From Taenia hydatigena (taxonomy: Eukaryota; Platyhelminthes; Cestoda; Cyclophyllidea; Taeniidae), in NCBI GenBank assembly GCA_036345935.2, contig JADWOT020001145.1, positions 1-64,000 on the forward strand: DNA of 64,000 bases, in the 5' to 3' direction. Both the position numbers and the translations under genes were made by a program. The notes beneath the pieces are model-generated. The model was not told the origin of the DNA and did no database searches. It saw nothing but the letters and a program-made list of their open reading frames with translations. Shown one piece after another: positions 34,254 through 46,699 of this stretch (the stretch's first letter is position 1; the number at the start of each line of letters is the position of its first letter).

Positions 34254-37200
34254 ATGGAGGGCATTGTGCTTGAAGAATTTGTGCACATTCGATCAAAACC
34301 GGGCGTTATGGTGAATGTGAGTCGAAGAATTCCCTCACCGGTTGAACGAGTATGCAGAAACCTACAGAGGAGCTTTCGTGACAGAAAGCGTCACGTGTTG
34401 CTTATCACCGATGTTGTTGAGCTTACATGCGCCATTCTCCTTGTGATCTTCATCGCTGACCTACTCTGCACTCTCTACGCTAGGAAAGCCAAACCTGTAG
34501 GTTTTTGAACTGCGCCTCTATTCATGGACTCTTTTTAAGAATATGGCAGAATTTTGTCGGTTTAAACCTTTGAGCTTTAGTTTTCTTGATGCTGGCTTAT
34601 TTGCCATAGCTTTACTAGACAGTTTTCTTCTATTCAATTACGAGTGACAAGCATTTTAAAGCAGCTTTTGAAAATAAACTAGTGTTACCGACTCCTGCAT
34701 TCACAGACGTGAGCCATAGCTACTAAAAAGACTCCGTAACTCTCTGTTTTAATAAATTACTAGTTTTTTTGCCCAACGCAAAATAAATAAATAAACAATG
34801 ACTTTTTCATGAGTGGTACTAACCTGCATTCACTTCCGTGATCACTGTGTTATTGGTCAAAATTGAACTGGATAAGGCATTCTTAGAGGTGTATTTTTAG
34901 ATGAAACAGAGGAAAACCGAAAGAGAAGCGCATTTGCCTTCAGAATATGAGTCAAATTTAATAGTGCGACTTTATTTTTAGTGCAGTATGTGTAACTGCA
35001 TTTTGCAACCAATCGCGCATGTGGCAGATTTAATATTTCAGGTAAAGTGCAGATCCGATGAAAACTGATTCATTTGTTGATGCTATAAGCAGGCGCTTTC
35101 ATTTTATTTTTTAGGCGAAGATGCAAAACGACCTTGCAAGCATTTCAAAGAGATCAAATAATCTTGGCATTACCATCACTGCCTTCATGGTACAAATCAC
35201 AAGGCCGGCATCACTCCTAGAGATGGTAAACGATGCAAAATCGGTAGGGCCTCATCAACATCTCGTGGCTTCTTACTTAAGCAAAATTGTGGCTTTTAGG
35301 TCATTTGATACTTTATTCTTTTGTTCTAAAATTGTCTGCAATCACTAATCGCTTGAGCGACCATAAAATATGCACGGCTAAAGGAAAGGACATCGGTTTT
35401 AACACATTTTTAGAAGTGAATGGTCTGGTTGTCGTCTTCCACAGACGAAAACCAATACTTTGCTTAAAGCAACACCTAAGTGAAGTATTGCTTGAGCAGT
35501 AGTGATAACAAAGTATCTTTAAATCAAAAAGTGCTTGCTGCTCCTGAAGCGGAAGATATAAAATGACTCACGTTACTCTGAATTTTGTAAATACTCAATG
35601 TGGTTTACGTTTGTTACTGCAATCAGCACGATAAGCCAATTAATAGCTTTCGTCGCGTCAAACACTGTTAAGTTGACATTTGTCTGCGAGTAAATCACAC
35701 TCTAAATGATTTTGAGGGGATGTACTAATGACGGTGACACTCGTCATTTAAAACTAGTGCAATGGTATCAGGCATTAAAATGCCATAACTTTATGTAGTG
35801 GCAGCCATCGTAATGAGTTCAAACTGCTGTATTTTGCAGCCAAAGCACTGCAAATTTAATAGCAACTTGCAATTACAATTTTGGAGAATTGGCTAGGTCT
35901 ATTTACATTGTCATGCTATCAGCTAGCACCCAGTCCATCCCTTCCGTATTTGACATAGTTACAGTGCAAAAAAGAACCGTCGCTTTTAACCTTTGAGAAC
36001 GAATCGCAGCCCATCGCTAAAAAACACATGGTTTGGAGCAACCTGATACAAATACAGGCACCACGTACCTGCAGCACTAGTAATCAGACATGCAAACTTC
36101 ACATAAGCACAAAACCCTAACTCGTGCTTGTGAATTTAGTACGACATTGTCGGTTGCATATCTGAGCCAGCGAACTGTGCACTGGTCTACACAATCTTCG
36201 TGCTGCTGCTTGTGGAATTGCGCACCAAATCGCCAGGAGCCCAAACCATCGCCCAATTTGTAGGGCGTCGCTTCGGCGTGGCTGCTCATATCCTCACCAT
36301 CGCTCTTAGCTTCCTAGCCAGCCTCTACACCCTCTCTGGCAACGTCATTGGTGAGCAACTCCTGTCTTCCTACTTACCTTTTGTTAGTAGTGCGCATTGT
36401 ATTGCATGACTATCATGAGAGCCCAAAATCAGTCAGTTTAAAGCTGCGATCAAAAGTGGCTGTGCTGCGAATAATAAGATGCAGAATGCTGGGTAACAGT
36501 ATTTGCAATGAATGTTATGCAGCAATGCTATCAAGCTATAGCAAACGGCAAAATGCACGACAAATAAGGCGACGCACCAGCGTCATTCGTAACGGTGCGA
36601 ACCAAACTCCCAATTGGTCTTAACTGACTAGTTAATTCAGCAAGCAATTTCTCCAAAGGGCAATTTTAAACTCTGCTAATAAAATTAGACCAAAAGCAGC
36701 CATAATGAGGCGATCGGAAAGATGTACTGAGTCCTAGATCTAACCCAAAGCAGCATCAATTTATTTGCTGAGAGGATTTAATGTACACGATCAATGTTAA
36801 TGCACGAAGCATTGAGGAGCAATAAACAACCTGGTTAAGGTTTTGACTTGTCTTGATGACGCTTGTGTCGCCCTAAAACATGGAAAGTGACATCAATCTC
36901 TTTGAGATAATGGAAATTTGACGTGAGTTCTTGTGCATGTTCAAGACAATTGAGCTTTATGTGCTTTGGCATCTGAAATAACATCCCAGTAGACAGTGAA
37001 CAAATACTTCTGAACCAAAATCGTAACTGTTTTACAGGCAGTTACCAGAGCACAGGTTCTATCTTAAGCTAAGGAGTTCGCTTAACAGCTGTTGCAATGG
37101 AGATGAAGGCATTTGGATTGTGTGATTCAGTCATTGTACTTTATCAGCAAAAAAGAAGTTCTCTAAGTTTTCAGTAAGATGGTTGCTACCACAGAAAATA

Positions 37201-40200
37201 GTTTATGTGGCCTGATTGCATTGTTTCCTACCTAAATACAATGTGTGAGGTAGTGATGGAAGGGCCAGTTACATGGCTAATGCATGCATTGATGTTCACA
37301 TCTCGCTCGCAGTTTTTTCGAAGATTTTGGATGCCGTGACCCAAGATGTGAGCAGGACGGCTATCGTGTCGATCGCCTTCATTCTGGTTGGTGCCATGGT
37401 GTTGGTGGCGCGACGCAGAAGCTGTAGTCCCATACTTTACATTGTTATTACAATTCTCCTCCTCATTTGCGCATTCTTCGTTTTCATTGTGCTACACGTG
37501 CCTACCTACACGCCATTCGGTATGTCTACCTTGTGACTGCTGTTGCTATGCTCTCTTTGAGCCTAGTGGTTTAACTGTTTCGAAATATTTTGAATAAAAT
37601 GAATAGGTGCATGAAATTAGGGTAGTTTGTGATGATGGAGTGGCAATCGCACAACTACAAGCATGCTAAGCCAGCGCTAAACAAGACAAAGCAAAGGGAA
37701 TTCAATCAGGTACAAAAAGCAAAAGTACAAGGTTTTGTCATTGTAACCTAGTACAAATTTTGGGAAAATGGTAATGCTGCTGGTGTGTTTAAAGAATGTA
37801 GCCTTGTATGTCCAGAGGAAAGCAGGGATGATCAAGGCATACAAAAATGAATAACTAAAGTAGGTGAGTTCTGATAACAAGGATGGCACTGACATAAAAC
37901 CAGCAAAGTTCAGTTATGCCATTTCCTAAGCAAAAGCAGTGGCATATTGCTTCATCAGCACAAGTCGTTAAGCGGCTAGATCACGTATTTTGGTACCTTT
38001 TTTAGTTGACACTCACAACATTAACGACCTTCCGTACATTGGACTTTTATTGAACAGGTTCGAAATTGCTCACTCGTAGAGACGAGTGCTTAATTTACAT
38101 GGCTTTGGGAGAAAACACAGTAAACGCAACGCACACAATGTTTTGCGATATATTTACGACTGTATTATGAAATGGAATGCAAATTTCTGGGAAAAGTTGT
38201 ACATTTCGAACAAAAATAATCATTACCTTTCACCTTACAACATTATGGAATTATAAATGAAAATATGCTACTGGACTCAACAGAGCTGCAAAAAAGAACA
38301 TCATCAATGATTGAGTTTTGACTCCTGCCAGCAATCTTAAGCTTTATTTAGGTAGCGTGGACAGCCTCTACAAGCTACTGATGTGCTACAACAAGTCATA
38401 TTATGGAATCGGGAAATCCTTGATTATCGGATCCGATGGTGGTTTCCTCGGCAATGCCCTAATTAACTTAATTCGTAAGTTCGTAATCTGTACTACAAGT
38501 TGGTCTTTTTTCTTCAGATGCAGCTTTTATCACCCATCTAGGAGTAGGTTATGAAAATAACTGACTTTCATGCTCTCCACAAGGTCACGTGGTGCTAGTG
38601 GTGCTTGATCAGGCACTATGGGAGACTTCGATCAGTTTACCGCCAAATCATGGAGCACTTGGTCTTCTTTTGGCCATCATCATGACATTTTGCATTCCCT
38701 TTGCATTTGGCGTTGTCTGTGGTTTGGGATCCCGAGCATTGGAATCAGCCCTTTCCAATGCAGCTATCCTTAACGAGACGCAAAATGCATCCGGTAGGAA
38801 TACACCTCCCATGGCTTACAAATGAGCTTTTTGTGTTTAAAACAACCCGAAGATTAGTTCGCCATTACTCTTAATAATTAGACATGATAGTGATTATGTG
38901 GTACGTTTGCTACTAAATTCGGTTTAAACCGATAAATGCTACACTTCAGCATTTAAAATTATCATATTTATGGGATCGACATTTTAGGAATAAAATTTAA
39001 GTTGCTGTTTGTCAAATCAATTTTCGTTATTTTAGATTGTTAAAATCTTCTTGCTTTGCTTGGTTATTAAGCTATATTTAGTGACTTAATTGTTGGGTGA
39101 GTTAACTCCGTTTGTGACCACTAATGAACTCAATCTGGAGTCTTCATGTCTGGGAGGTCATGAAACTGTCCAAGGAATGTAATTTTCTAAGACATTGTGG
39201 CTATGACACTGGACCACTGCTGCCCAACTAATGCGGTGCAACATGGCTGAACCGTAACGAAAAATTAAATTTACAAATATTTACTGCCTACTCTCTGCCC
39301 CAAACATTGATATAAGAAGTCGAAGTAGAGCAAATGGTTTCATGGAATGAAAATGAGGTCTACAATGTAATGCCTGAAATTAGTAGCATAAAATGGGCAA
39401 GCGGACAGACATGGCAAAATGAAATCATTCAAATGTTCTTAGAGGGACACTTTGAGAGCACATATAAGGAACAGCATTTGGCGCCATACCTGATTCGGCA
39501 ATAGCTCAAACTAGGTCACTGTTGGGGGACCGCAATTTCTCCACGCCAATATGGCACACCTTCTCCAATGTAACCGCACACTATTTAAGACCTGGAGAAC
39601 TGATACATTTATTTCAATTTGTGATGCAAGCAAATCTACTCGCTTAGGTTGTTGTAAGCAAAAGACTAATTGCACCTAACTGATGCGCCATGTCTTCAAG
39701 TAGCACTGCCTGCCTTCCTCTTTCGACAAAGCACATAATTCTTGAAACGCAACAAACTGATATTAAGCTACACTAGGTAAAGATTAACATCCTGAGAACA
39801 GCCCAAAATTATGTTCGTTTCAGCTGTTTTACTAAAAAATGGACGTAAAACATAATGTTTTTAAAAAGTTAATAAATTGCTCCCAATGATCTTAATTTTT
39901 GTGCAACAAACGCCAAAAGCTTTGGACTGCTTGCTGATTGAATGACTGGCTCACTATCCAAGCAAATGTCAAACTGATTTAAGATGTGAAATGTGTTTTG
40001 TTAAAAGAAAATGCACAAATCTGATTGCCTTAATCCCACACAGTTGAGGGTGGTAAATCCACTGCATAAAGATCCAATTCCTAATAGTTTAGAGCAGCGC
40101 AGCATATCGCTCATTACAAAGCTGTGTCTGGAATTGGAGACTAGACACTATTTTTGCCACCACAGAAATAAACTTTCGCTAAAATGGAGAATGTTGCAGG

Positions 40201-41773
40201 TTCTGCAAACATCTGTAAAGAAACTTCCTGATGTTACCTGCGTTTTGGAGCAGCAAGGCAACTCGGTACTTATATTTGCGTTTTAGGTGGCGGATATCCT
40301 ATGCTTCGGTCTATGTACACCCTTCGTGGGGTGCCTTTGTCTCAGCATTCTCTGGGCACGTCTCTCCAAAGCCGCACTTCTAATTGGCTACTTTGTTAAT
40401 GCAGCGAGCTCACTCACCATCTGGTTTGTGCTTAAATACGCCTCGTCTTTAGGTGCGTTGCTAGCACTCTGCGCTTTATATGTAAAATTAGATGGAAGGA
40501 ATTTTCCCTGCACAATTAATTTAATACACTTTAGTTAACTGACGACTTGGAAGGAAAGCAGGGTCTATTGCGCATTAAATTCATTGCAAAAATGGCTCTA
40601 TGCAAGCTAATGCTCATGGTCTGGGTACTTGGAAGGCGCTTTTAATGTCATCATTTTGGGCACATAGACTAAATGTCCCACTGTCCCAGTAATTAGGGAA
40701 TAAGGAGTTGAATAGCAGCTTATATGGGCTTTACTAACCAGGTGGAAATTCTTGTTTCTAACTCCTTCCATTTTCATTTTAACCCCAACCAGATGCTAAG
40801 CAGACTAAGCTGATAGGATTAGGAGTGGCATTTTTGGGTGGCTTTCTGTTGCCTACATTAATCACTCTTCTCCACACCAAAACCATTGCACCTGAAGTAG
40901 CGCCTGGCGTGTGGGGCTGTGTACATGAAATCGACAATCCTCTCGTTCCTTGGCCTGAGGTCATTACTCGGTAGGTTGACAGAGCCATCGATTTTACAGT
41001 CGCGCCTTTTAACGTTTAGTGGCGCCTGCAAGAACAAAAACTCACATCTATATTTTTAAACATTTCTATAATGACATACCTTCCAACGTATTGTTTTTGT
41101 CCACATCGAAATGTCAACATTGGCTGACGGGTAGACAAACAGATCTGCGTTTTTCCATGCGTCTAAGCGAGAAGAAGCCCACCCTGTCGGAGGTACACAG
41201 AGCTCTGGCGCCACTGCGCAATTTGATCTGGGGCATCGCCATTTTCAATCTTGTCGTATTTCTCGGTTTCTGGCAGATACTTGGACATGCCATGCAAACA
41301 CTCGACTTCGACTGCTTCTGCTTCTCCGTATGTGTCGCTTTGTGATTCGAGGAATTCTCTTTAAATAATGAATGGTTATTAATCCAGTGTCCAAGGATTT
41401 TATCATGCCAATGAATTCAGGCCTGCAAGTGCTGTAGAGGTGCATTATTATTCAGTCTGCTTACACTTAAGTGAAAGCATGATATTAGTGAAGGTATGTG
41501 CTCTCTAAACTTCACACGATTTCATCTATTACGTATGTAACGGACGTGATGAGAAAGACGTGGATATTTCAATTTGAAAATCCCAGTTGCATTTGGCTGT
41601 GGTGATCGCCTTTATATTAAATGCATAGCCTATTTTAAAAGGTGGGATCTATTGAGATCTGGACATACCTATCAACTGCCTTCTGCCTCACCTTTCCTCT
41701 GATGCCTCTGGTCTCTCATCAAAGAGCACATTTGAGGTGCCAACTGCGCAAGTTCCGGATAATGATAAGGTAG
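34254..41773 (+). CDS. DUR3-like SLC5 sodium:solute symporter, ten exons found
   Basis: Exons: 34254-34496, 35115-35225, 36167-36350, 37313-37519, 38352-38474, 38584-38793, 40287-40452, 40793-40970, 41168-41327 and 41642-41773. Neighbouring exons join in phase at all but one junction. Family marks, in order: a membrane segment (DVVELTCAILLVIFIADLLC); TRPASLLE for TWAATLLQ of DUR3; ELRTKSPGAQT for the conserved K-APxAHT block; GSDGGFLGNALINLI; and DQALWETSISLPP for the diagnostic DQAYWQRAIASRP. The family moves urea or similar small solutes with Na+ or H+ across the plasma membrane. About 20 residues after exon 2 and about 95 residues between 38793 and 40287 (TM8-TM10, including the expected Na2-site serines) were not found, and the 38793/40287 junction is out of phase without them. 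The gene may have undetected exons or be degenerate. The ATG at 34254 is the first after an in-frame stop. Confidence 0.68.
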
Positions 41774-44335
41774 TGCCATGCTGCAGCTGAATAACGGCTT
41801 CGTTTGGATTAGCTCACAATGACAAATAGGCTGCAGTATTTAGTACCTTTCAGGCACCATTTTGTGCATGCGATTATCAACATTGACTTACTTGCACCAC
41901 GATTTCTTTGAATTCATTTCGCACGATTCTCCTTGATACCATGTTTGCGATTTCACTACTAGTGTAGGGAAATTGCGCCTTTGTTCTACAATCTACTAAT
42001 TGTGCTGCAGATGGGAGTAATGCGAGGTTCGCTGTTTTCCAGGCATTGGATACCTGACCTTCGCCTTGAAAGGACGCATAAATCGTAGACGTTGCTACAT
42101 TAGAGGTAATGAACTTGTCACTGCTTCCATAATGTCGGAACGTTTAATCAAAGCAGCATCAGCAGCTTTGCGCACCAGCAATTACAACTGATTATAGCCG
42201 AAGCATTCTTTAATGTGGCAAACAAGCGATAACCCAATGAATTCATGCTGAATATTCTTGGTACCTTCAACCCCTCCTGTTCGATACAACCATATCAGCG
42301 GCTGTTGATCTCCACATTTATCGCATAAAAGACTTTAATTTGCAGCTGGCTTCTGTGCATGACCTTTTCAAGTAACACAGGTTTGGATATAATGGACAGC
42401 TAGACTCGAAAGCGTGTAAAGCGTGTTAGGAAAAGGGCTCATTCATACGCATCCACGAGGACTTATCTCGTGGCAGACAGTATCTATCTTGAAATAAGAT
42501 AAGTTAAGAAAGGAGCGAGTTAAAGCGAATCAACGCTTCTTAATGGATCGCTAACAAACACTTTACTTCCCAATATTTCATTCGTACATTAATCTTATTA
42601 AGCAACTTGGAACTGAACACACGAACTCCTATTGGGCCGATTTGACAAGTATTCACGCGGTCTAGGATAAGACAGTGCAACAAGATGCGCAACGACAGTA
42701 CTCATAACGTGTATAATGCTGAATGTGCTATTAAAATGCCAATTTACCCTCTAATTCAATAGAGAACCTGTGCAAATCAAATAGGGTCAAGTGAATAGAT
42801 GCGCTTTTGGCCTGTACATAAGATCACACCACATCGGAATGTATAGTGTTTAGGAAATATTTAGCCAAAAAATTCGTTCAAAAAGCCTGCTTTAGACTAA
42901 AGACAAGACCGTCAAAGCTGTTAGACAAAATCATTAGTACTATTTGTGCCACAAAAATTTGCGCAGCCATTCCATAGCAGTAGTGGCCAAAGAGGCTAAA
43001 AACCCCAAAGATTCTTTATATGTAAGCTCTAGACTGCGGTTCGTAGCAGCTTAGGTACGGGAGAATCCTCATTTTAGATGTGTAACTATCTTCGTAAGGC
43101 ATGGAATGCCAAGGAAAATGGCCACTTGGATAAGTGGCCGTAGGTTATACTACCCAACTTCTCCAAACTACTATTTGTTTGTAATTTGGGTAGCAAACAC
43201 CATGCTGAGGTAAGCAACTTCTCTTGTTTAATTTGCTACGCAAGGCACAACGCAGCATTTTATGCCCAACATGCATTATTCTCTTATCCGATTAACCACG
43301 TAGTTTCGACTTGAGACGTTGGCATCGACATCCTGCTTAGCACCTACATGCGCCTCGTTGACATACACAATTCTTTATGCTAGCTACAAAGCGATTCATA
43401 AACCGTGGCCGAACGTTTCTCCCACCCTAGCGAATAAGCATGTTTGTGTTATAAGTAATTTCTTTAAAGAATTTGGCGATTCCCACGACTTAAAATGATG
43501 CATTATACTGCCACAAAAACATTTCAAATCTGGTAATTGCGTGTCGTTTTTCGGAAGACCTTTATAACATTACAAAACCACAAAATTTGGAACCATAAAA
43601 TTATCGTCAACGTTATACATGCGTCAGAGACATCGTCTTGAGCACTGTCAAGTCTTCTAAGAGATCGCGTTCTAGCAACCCCACCCCAACAAATTTACCC
43701 AGTTAATAAACTTTGCTTTATGGCACTTGGCGCACCATCTTTTCTATTCCATCAGTATGGAAGACGGCAAATGGTCATTGCAGAGACTAAGATTCTGAAG
43801 GAATATTACAAGATAGTCAATCTTATTTGATGTATCTGTCATCGCACTTATAATAACTGCAATAAATCAAAGCTGATGAGCTGTGAGAGATTCTAAAGTG
43901 GTTTTAAATAATCCTTGGAAAACTGCAAAGATCCACCGCGTTTGAGTTCATTCTCGCCTTTTAGTGTTGCAATCCTTAAAGTAATGTTAGGCATGCTGAT
44001 TTGTAGCTAAGATAAACCTACGCATACAGTCACTGCGATGGACATTGCATGTGTATTCATTACAATAAAATTGGAACCGTTATCATATATTGACTTTAAG
44101 TGCACTGCGCATTCGTAATGCAGTAGCCAACTTGGATTTGAGCTTAAACTAGCCAAAAGCCTATCCATTCATGACATTGCTCCTGCAGTAGCAGGGACGG
44201 CATGCGCTTACAAGAGATTTGTTGTGCCTTGTGCCTCAATTTTTCGGGGTTTGTCAGCAAATTCAATTCCAAGGATAACAAAGTGTCACCAGGGCTGTGC
44301 ACAATTGAACCTTGAGAAGCAGTGAATTAGAAGTT
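41774..44335. other. AT-rich spacer, no gene recognised
   Basis: No frame above about 60 codons exists on either strand in this 2.5-kb interval, and no polyadenylation or RNA-gene signature stood out. It is probably the 3' flank of the SLC5-like gene plus intergenic DNA. Confidence 0.5.
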
Positions 44336-44338
44336 GGA

Positions 44339-44735
44339 CTAAAATAGGCCAAAACGAGAACGACTTAGAAGACGTCCTTCCAATACAGACTGCACTATTG
44401 TCTCATCTGCTGTTATTCTTACGAATTCTGTCCGTGGTGAAACTTCGACCAAGTTTTCACTCTTATGGAACCAACAAATTGTCATTTCTAGACAATTACT
44501 CCAACTATATGTATATGGCGAAACTTCAAAACAACAAAATCCCCGTGTTGAACACTTTATAGGAGAGGTATTCTTCCCATCCATCAAATAAGCCCCAAAC
44601 TTCGTTGCTCTCTTTATCCTTGGGTGCGAATTACTTCGTTTGATTGCAAGAACAATGAATCTGTCAACAAGTCGGGATTTATAATATGGACCGCCATGGC
44701 ATTGAGGAGCGAATTTTGATATTTCCTTACGCTAT
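44339..44735 (-). CDS. Long open minus-strand frame, unknown
   Basis: The minus strand is open from a stop at about 44735 to 44339, roughly 130 codons, long for this AT-rich area. It reads KSRLVDRFIVLAIKRS, SPYTYSWSNCLEMTICWF and RITADETIVQSVLEGRLL, with mixed charged and aromatic composition. The first ATG is at 44587. No splice bounds and no family are recognised. It could be an exon of an unknown gene. Confidence 0.3.
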
Positions 44736-45132
44736 CGACTTTTGCAACGAAGGATATGTTAATTTAACTTTAGTAGCACTGGTATGTTAACGGAACGCTA
44801 CGTATGCGAGTGTGGATACCATCCACCTATCTCACCGTTTTATAGCCTACGTTATGTTACATCGCAATTATCCAATGTGCATATATATGTATATATACTA
44901 AATCCTGAAAAGTGGTCAAGTTTAAATACGTTACTATTGAGGGCAAACGCGCCTTTCAAAGCAATAAGCTGTGAACCTCGTTATTGTGTTTAAGGTGCCA
45001 ACTTTTGCAAAGTCTGTCTGGGCACCTTCTTTTCGGCGCAGAATATTTTATGAAGAACCACAATTCCAGAAGTGATAAATGAACAATTAGAATTTTTTAA
45101 AATACACGTCAAAGCACTTGTAATTTTCTTGT

Positions 45133-45603
45133 TCATAATTCAAATGTGGTAAGTGGGAAGGGAGAATGCCTTTGCCTTGAGAATTGCGATGAACAAGTCG
45201 ATGATGCTCGTCCAGTCACAGACATGTCATGAGCTGACTCCATGTCACGCGGAAGATCGCTATCGAACGCATGCATTACTGGCAGAAACGTAGTTAACAG
45301 AAGGCAACGTAACTTAGCCAAGGGCAAGTTCACCCCCATAGGGTGTCGAAATTTGGCAGTGCGAGGCAAGAACATCCTTGAATTAACAAAATCGCACTTA
45401 GGTAAATGCTCAAACTTGGTGTAAAAAGGCAGCGTTACACACACAAAGGCAGGAGAGGATAGTGAAGCATGATTAACAGAAGTCGCATAAACTGATAGGA
45501 GTGCAAAATTGCACAAGCATGGGAATGGTATATAACACTGGCAAGGGGTGAAACCTCGCGCACACAGATGACACCAATGCAAACACTGAGAGGTAACATC
45601 CAA
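45133..45603 (-). CDS. Longest ORF in the window, 156 codons, unknown
   Basis: This ORF is Cys-rich at the N-terminal end (CLHWCHLCARGFTPCQCYI) and Ser-rich at the C-terminal end. There is no signal peptide, zinc-finger spacing or known motif that I can defend. Codon choice is unremarkable. It may be a lineage-specific gene or chance. Confidence 0.25.
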   Translation of the reverse strand: MDVTSQCLHWCHLCARGFTPCQCYIPFPCLCNFALLSVYATSVNHASLSSPAFVCVTLPFYTKFEHLPKCDFVNSRMFLPRTAKFRHPMGVNLPLAKLRCLLLTTFLPVMHAFDSDLPRDMESAHDMSVTGRASSTCSSQFSRQRHSPFPLTTFEL

Positions 45604-46066
45604 AACATCGTGATGGAATACTAATGGCCTCTAAATTTTTTCAAACCTTAAAACAAGATTAATAACTGCACAGATCCTTGATTACGTTTAAGCTTCTGAA
45701 CCACATTACATAATGGCAAGGATGAAGGAATTAGGGTGCAAAGCAAATGGCAATCAGCTTGAAAATGTCAAATGGTGAGATGCATCATTTTTAGCAACTT
45801 CAAAGAAAAAAAATTTAAATTACACTGGCAGGAGTTATGGCAGTCGTAAAGACTCAGCACTTGTATAATTTATACCCTTAGATTGCCTCGACTTAAATCT
45901 TGGTCTTCTCCTTCTCACAATGTATCCATTCATCGCAAGTATCGCGTTTTGCGCACTCATAGAGTTGCCGTAGTTTACGGAACCTATGAATTGAAGCACT
46001 GCAATCAATAGAGAAGTGAAAATGTTAAGGGCAAACGACCTGACATCAGCACTTGTCAGAGCAATT

Positions 46067-46088
46067 TCTACATTCTACATTCTACATT
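46067..46088 (+). repeat. Short tandem repeat, CTACATT x3
   Basis: Three consecutive TTCTACA units. Confidence 0.8.
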
Positions 46089-46449
46089 TTCGCGATTAAT
46101 ACTCGTGAAAACAACGAAGACAGGTTAACTGTGTCCACTGCATCGCTCTTTTGCGGGATGTGGTTAACACATGAATTGGATCCTTTAAGACCCCTTATCA
46201 CTGGGTCACGGCCAACAGGTCGCTCGTGAAGGCAGGCTGAAACTTGGGCAAGCCATGACTTCCGCTGCTAATGGGGCCAAAAGGGCCAAATCTTATCACT
46301 AACATATTTTAAAAGAGGCAAGTAGAAGGTAAAAGGATGTAAAATTATCCGATCTAAACTAAGGACATTTAAAGAACCAAAATATATCATGACAGCGATG
46401 ACTAAAAAGGCAATAATTCTGCAGGAGAGGATTGCAAATGGCTTCTTAC

Positions 46450-46663
46450 CTGTGCCACTAGGTACAACGCCTGATACTGAAAGTAGCGTAACCTTGTTCG
46501 GTTGAAATTGTGAGCCCTTGTCTACGTTACTGGAGACCTGCTGTGGCTGCTGCAGTAAGAGTTGCTGAGGGTTGTAACACGGCACCATAAATGTCAAGGC
46601 TTGCGCAGCGAATTCCAACTTAAAGGCTCTGGGAAGTGGTGGTGTATGTGGAAGTTCAGTGGG
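46450..46663 (-). CDS. Candidate internal exon, Gln-rich, unknown
   Basis: The minus-strand frame is bounded by an acceptor-like TGATTCAG and a strong donor GGCACAG|GTAAGAAG. The exon is 214 bases, phase 0 in and phase 1 out. It reads PHTPPLPRAFKLEFAAQA, then CYNPQQLLLQQPQQVSSN, then VSGVVPSGTG. A Pro/Gln-rich composition is common in transcription or RNA-binding proteins, but no domain is visible. Possible companions on the same strand are the frame at 46970-47115 and a short frame near 46190-46262. Their junctions are not fixed. Confidence 0.4.
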
Positions 46664-46699
46664 CTGAATCATTATAAAGTTAATTCTCACGGTTTCTTT

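Noticed and set aside
41168..41345. Stop at 41343 as the end of the SLC5-like gene
   Set aside because: A donor GTATGT at 41328 joins in phase 0 to 41642, which supplies the missing last membrane segment, so the gene is extended.
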